DNA from: JBHHXR01 sp046757205
Lineage (GTDB): Bacteria > Pseudomonadota > Alphaproteobacteria > Rhodobacterales > Rhodobacteraceae
Length of the DNA stretch: 15,439 bases
Assembly: GCA_046757205.1 (NCBI GenBank)
Contig: JBHHXR010000060.1
Location: 1-15,439, forward strand
Reading direction: 5' to 3'
Shown: one piece after another, positions 12,881 through 15,439 of the stretch
Layout of the letters: every line of letters starts with the position of its first letter
Position numbering within the stretch: position 1 is the stretch's first letter
Notes under the pieces: model-generated
Told to the model about the DNA's origin: nothing
The model's database searches: none
Seen by the model: the letters and a program-made list of their open reading frames with translations, nothing else
Position numbers and translations under genes: made by a program

Positions 12881-12901
12881 GCGGGCACCCTAATTGCCCG
12901 C
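12881..12901 (-). terminator. Hairpin spanning the stop of the EamA transporter gene
   Basis: GCGGGCA and TGCCCGC form perfect 7-bp arms with a 7-nt loop that contains the TAG stop (12892-12890). It lies before the ydcH-like gene and probably lowers read-through. No T run is present. Confidence 0.4.
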
Positions 12902-13786
12902 TCGGGCAGTCGAATCGGCGCGAAGCTGAACGGTCCACCGAACCAGGATCGCCCGGATCGGAACGATGGTCAGGAGCCCGCCGGCGGCGATCCCGGTCAG
13001 CCCCAGAACACTGACCATGTTCGGCAACTCGCCAAACCAGAAAAACCCCGCGGCAACCGACGCCAGAAGGTTGAAATACAGGAACGGCGACAGCACCGAA
13101 GCTTCCGCGCGGCTGTAGGCGGCGACGGTCAGGAAATGGCTGGCCGCCGACAGCCCGCCGAGGCCGAGCGCGCCGAGGAACAGCGCCGGGCTGATCTCCG
13201 GAACCCCTTGGGAGAAAACGAAGGGCGCGATCAGCGCCGAGCCGAGCAGGCTTTGGACTACCAGCGTCACCAGCGGGCCGCTGCTCGGCGGCGCCGCCCG
13301 CGTCGCGGCCAGATAGCAGCCGAGCAGCACGCCGCCCGCCATCGCCAGGATGGTGCCGGTTTCCAGCCCGCCTTCCGGCCGCATGATCAGGAACGCGCCG
13401 AGGAAACTCACCAGCGACCCGGCGAGTTTCGGCAGCGTCATCGCCTCGCCCAGCAGGACCACCGACAACAGCGTCGCAACCACCGGCGCGATCAGAAATC
13501 CGCCGACCGCGTTGGCCATCGGCACCATGCCGAGCGCGGCAATCAGCGCCGTCATCGCAGCCATCATCAGCGCGGTCCTGAAAACCTGCCCGAACCGGTC
13601 CTCTCGGGGAACCGTCACCGGAGTGCCGGACGCCGACGCGATCCCGAGCGCGAGGACCCCGGCCGAGAAATAGCGCAGGAAACAGATGAAGAGCGGGGAG
13701 TAGAGATCGCCGAGATCCTTGGCGATACCATCGAGCGCCGGTGTCAGGCTCATGGCGACGAGGAGCAGTAGGACGCCACTACGCAT
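12890..13786 (-). CDS. EamA/DMT-superfamily transporter
   Basis: The 298-residue integral membrane protein has about ten hydrophobic helices arranged as two EamA repeats (roughly 5-130 and 145-285), the standard layout of drug/metabolite exporters such as RhtA/YdcZ-like proteins. The repeat-end segment LLSVVLLGEAMTLPKLAGSL and its counterpart near FFWFGELPNMVSVLGLTGI each carry the family's conserved Gly-Glu. The substrate cannot be predicted. The ATG at 13786 has GGGAGG five bases upstream; an in-frame start at 13819 lies without a site in the promoter region. Confidence 0.88.
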   Translation of the reverse strand: MRSGVLLLLVAMSLTPALDGIAKDLGDLYSPLFICFLRYFSAGVLALGIASASGTPVTVPREDRFGQVFRTALMMAAMTALIAALGMVPMANAVGGFLIAPVVATLLSVVLLGEAMTLPKLAGSLVSFLGAFLIMRPEGGLETGTILAMAGGVLLGCYLAATRAAPPSSGPLVTLVVQSLLGSALIAPFVFSQGVPEISPALFLGALGLGGLSAASHFLTVAAYSRAEASVLSPFLYFNLLASVAAGFFWFGELPNMVSVLGLTGIAAGGLLTIVPIRAILVRWTVQLRADSTARAGN

Positions 13787-13818
13787 GGTTTCCTCCCGAA
13801 CTCCCCCGACCCGGGCCA

Positions 13819-13847
13819 ATACAACTATAAAGTTATCTCGGAGTCAA
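13819..13847 (-). promoter_or_regulatory. Candidate promoter of the EamA transporter
   Basis: On the minus strand TTGACT (13847-13842) and TTGTAT (13824-13819) are 17 bp apart within the only AT-rich patch of the 64-bp gap. The -35 is strong and the -10 weak. Confidence 0.4.
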
Positions 13848-13850
13848 TTT

Positions 13851-14615
13851 TTACAACGAAAGGTTAACCATGTTTCGCAGGATGTCGCGGGCTTTTTCGG
13901 TAAAATTGTCGGCATCCCGATCATGAGCATCGCCGTCATGCACGACAAACGGCCAGAGAATCCGGAGCGGCGCCCGCCGCCCCTTGCGCGTCTGGACAAG
14001 AACGCGCCCGGCGTTGCGACAGGTGCGCGGCGCGATCGGCAGCACCCGCGTGTCGCCGGCCGAATCACCGGCCGCAGCGAGGATTTCACCGAGCGCTTCG
14101 GGCCGGTGAATGACCGTCAGGCATCCGCCCTGGCGCAGGCGCCTGAGCCCGGCAGCGATCCATTCGCCGAGCGCTTCGGCCGCCCCGAGATTGGCCCGCC
14201 CCTTGCCGGCGTCGGCCGGCGCGGTCGCGGCTCCCGCCCGCAAATACGGCGGATTCATCATTACATGGTCGAAGGTGAGCTGCCGCAGCGCCGCCGGCAT
14301 CGCGGCGACGCTTCCTTCGTGCACCACCAGCGGAATTCCGTTCTCTTCGCCATTGCGCCGCGCCAGCGCCGCGTAGTCGGGCTGGATTTCCAGCCCGTGC
14401 AACTCCAGCCCGCCGATTCTCCGGCCCAGGCACAACGCCGCCGTTCCGACACCGCAGCCGAGGTCGAGGACCGACTGTCCGGGCCGCGCCGGAATGCTCG
14501 CCGCCAGGAACACCGGGTCCGTCGCCGCCCGGTATCCGCGTTTCGGCTGCCAGACGCGCACCCGACCGCCAAGGAACCCGTCGAGGCTCAGCCCGGCATC
14601 CCCGCCGCCAGCCAT
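13851..14615 (-). CDS. TrmN6-like tRNA1(Val) A37 N6-methyltransferase (COG4123)
   Basis: The 254-residue product is a class I SAM-dependent methyltransferase. The SAM loop is LDLGCGVGTAALCLG (50-64), the acidic strand end is LHGLEIQPD (72-80), and NPPY (121-124) is the catalytic motif of N6-adenine and amino-methylating enzymes. The opening segment GFLGGRVRVWQPKRGYRAAT, then DPVFLAA, is typical of the TrmN6 group, which methylates A37 of tRNA(Val). The ATG at 14615 shares its A with the TGA of the upstream DUF2007 gene (TGATG); a GTG at 14618 is also in frame. No strong Shine-Dalgarno is present, so coupling is likely. RlmF/PrmC-like activity is less likely. Confidence 0.85.
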   Translation of the reverse strand: MAGGGDAGLSLDGFLGGRVRVWQPKRGYRAATDPVFLAASIPARPGQSVLDLGCGVGTAALCLGRRIGGLELHGLEIQPDYAALARRNGEENGIPLVVHEGSVAAMPAALRQLTFDHVMMNPPYLRAGAATAPADAGKGRANLGAAEALGEWIAAGLRRLRQGGCLTVIHRPEALGEILAAAGDSAGDTRVLPIAPRTCRNAGRVLVQTRKGRRAPLRILWPFVVHDGDAHDRDADNFTEKARDILRNMVNLSL

Positions 14616-14833
14616 CACCCGGCCGATATTTCGACGCCGTTGTCGCGCAGAATGCTGCGGGCGAGAAACGCGTCGCGCTCACCGACCATCAGCCGGCGCG
14701 GCAAGATGCCGATGCTGCCTTCCAGCACACTCGTATGGACGTCAAACACAAACACCTCTATATCCTCGGCACGCAGAAGAGCGGTGCTGAAAGCGATGAC
14801 CGTCGGATCGTTCGTGCGCAGGATTTCTTTCAT
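14615..14833 (-). CDS. DUF2007 family putative signal-transducing protein
   Basis: The 72-residue product MKEILRTNDPTVIAFSTALL with SVLEGSIGILPRRLMV (35-50) matches the DUF2007 family of small alpha/beta proteins of unknown function. It is first in a two-gene minus-strand unit with the TrmN6-like gene, overlapping it by one base. Its start is only 25 bp from the divergent polyprenyl synthase start, so one or both promoters must lie within a neighbouring coding sequence. Confidence 0.88.
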   Translation of the reverse strand: MKEILRTNDPTVIAFSTALLRAEDIEVFVFDVHTSVLEGSIGILPRRLMVGERDAFLARSILRDNGVEISAG

Positions 14834-14858
14834 TCCGCCAGCTTAGGGTGCAGCCAAC

Positions 14859-15439
14859 ATGTCGTCGAGACCGGGATTGAAGCAGGCAGGCGCCGTCGTC
14901 GCCGGCACACCGTTCGACGAGTTGCGCCATCTTCTGGCCGACCAGATGGCGGCGGTCAACACGCTGATCCGCCGCCGCATGGCAAGCGAACACGCCCCGC
15001 GAATTCCCGAAGTCACGGCCCATCTGGTCGAGGCCGGCGGCAAGCGCCTGCGCCCCATGCTGACGCTGGCATCGGCGCGGTTGTGCGGCTACGGGGGCGA
15101 TTTCCACATCCATCTCGCCGCCACGGTCGAATTCATCCATACCGCCACGCTGCTGCACGACGACGTGGTGGACGAAAGCGATCTGCGGCGCGGCCGGCCG
15201 ACCGCCAACCTGTTGTGGGACAACACCTCGTCGGTGCTCGTCGGCGACTACCTGTTCGCGCGTTCGTTCCAGCTCATGGTCGAGACCGGAAATCTGCGCG
15301 TCCTCGACATTCTGGCCAACGCGTCCGCCGTGATCGCCGAGGGCGAGGTCCTGCAACTGACCGCGGCGAAGAACCTCGCCACCACCGAACACACCTATCT
15401 CCGGGTCGTCCGCGGCAAGACGGCGGCGCTGTTTTCCGC
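14859..15439 (+). CDS. Polyprenyl (octa-/decaprenyl) diphosphate synthase, 3' part missing
   Basis: This trans-isoprenyl diphosphate synthase extends farnesyl-type primers with IPP to make the ubiquinone side chain. The first 193 residues are present; the frame is open at the window end. The substrate-binding GGKRLRPMLTLAS (60-72) and the first Asp-rich motif LLHDDVVDESDLRRGRPT (98-115, DDxxD at 101-105) are clear, and VGDYLFARSFQLM is family-typical. The second DDxxD lies beyond the window. The context and motifs best fit IspB, but chain length cannot be judged. The ATG at 14859 has AGGGTG upstream. Confidence 0.93.
   Translation, partial: MSSRPGLKQAGAVVAGTPFDELRHLLADQMAAVNTLIRRRMASEHAPRIPEVTAHLVEAGGKRLRPMLTLASARLCGYGGDFHIHLAATVEFIHTATLLHDDVVDESDLRRGRPTANLLWDNTSSVLVGDYLFARSFQLMVETGNLRVLDILANASAVIAEGEVLQLTAAKNLATTEHTYLRVVRGKTAALFS

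Overview
The window looks like chromosomal DNA from a GC-rich alphaproteobacterium, probably Hyphomicrobiales or a near relative. The clues are a PhaR/PhaC/PhaA/PhaB polyhydroxyalkanoate cluster, a GAAC-N7-GAAC type LexA box, a YdcH-family protein, and the divergent pair DUF2007/TrmN6-like methyltransferase versus polyprenyl diphosphate synthase. The lineage is an inference from gene content and could not be tested by search.

Positions 1-5931 hold a large mercury and organomercury resistance locus. merR (5455-5931, +) faces a minus-strand operon of ten genes. In transcription order these are merT, merP, a small CysCys membrane protein, merF, a 48-residue single-span protein, merA, a second small CysCys membrane protein, a CcdA/DsbD-like thiol-electron transporter, merB, and a glutathione-reductase-like flavoprotein cut by the window edge. 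Many genes overlap by ATGA or a few bases, so they are probably translated together. The divergent promoter is a textbook MerR target: TTGAAC and TAGAAA 19 bp apart with a CTGTA/TACAG dyad between them. The expected flow is MerP and MerT/MerF bringing Hg(II) in, MerB cleaving C-Hg bonds, and MerA reducing Hg(II) to Hg(0). However, merA as written carries a one-base frameshift in a short G run. The CcdA-like, MerB and reductase tail suggests an added thiol-redox arm.

Positions 5879-7410 hold tag (3-methyladenine DNA glycosylase I, minus strand) and a divergent stand-alone EAL-domain protein. An SOS box lies between them. The 3' ends of tag and merR overlap by 53 bp, and the tail of MerR is antisense to tag, which marks the likely edge of the acquired mer locus.

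Positions 7443-11689 are the PHA storage cluster. The repressor phaR is divergent from a 53-codon ORF that overlaps a short Cys-type PHA synthase (phaC), followed by phaA and phaB. phaA has its own candidate promoter, whose -10 lies in a 19-bp palindrome that could be a PhaR operator.

Positions 11808-15439 carry housekeeping-type genes: a class I glutamine amidotransferase, a YdcH-family small protein, an EamA/DMT transporter, a TrmN6-like methyltransferase, a DUF2007 protein, and the start of a polyprenyl synthase. No integrase, transposase, tRNA, rRNA or CRISPR array was seen. No gene-free stretch exceeds about 150 bases.
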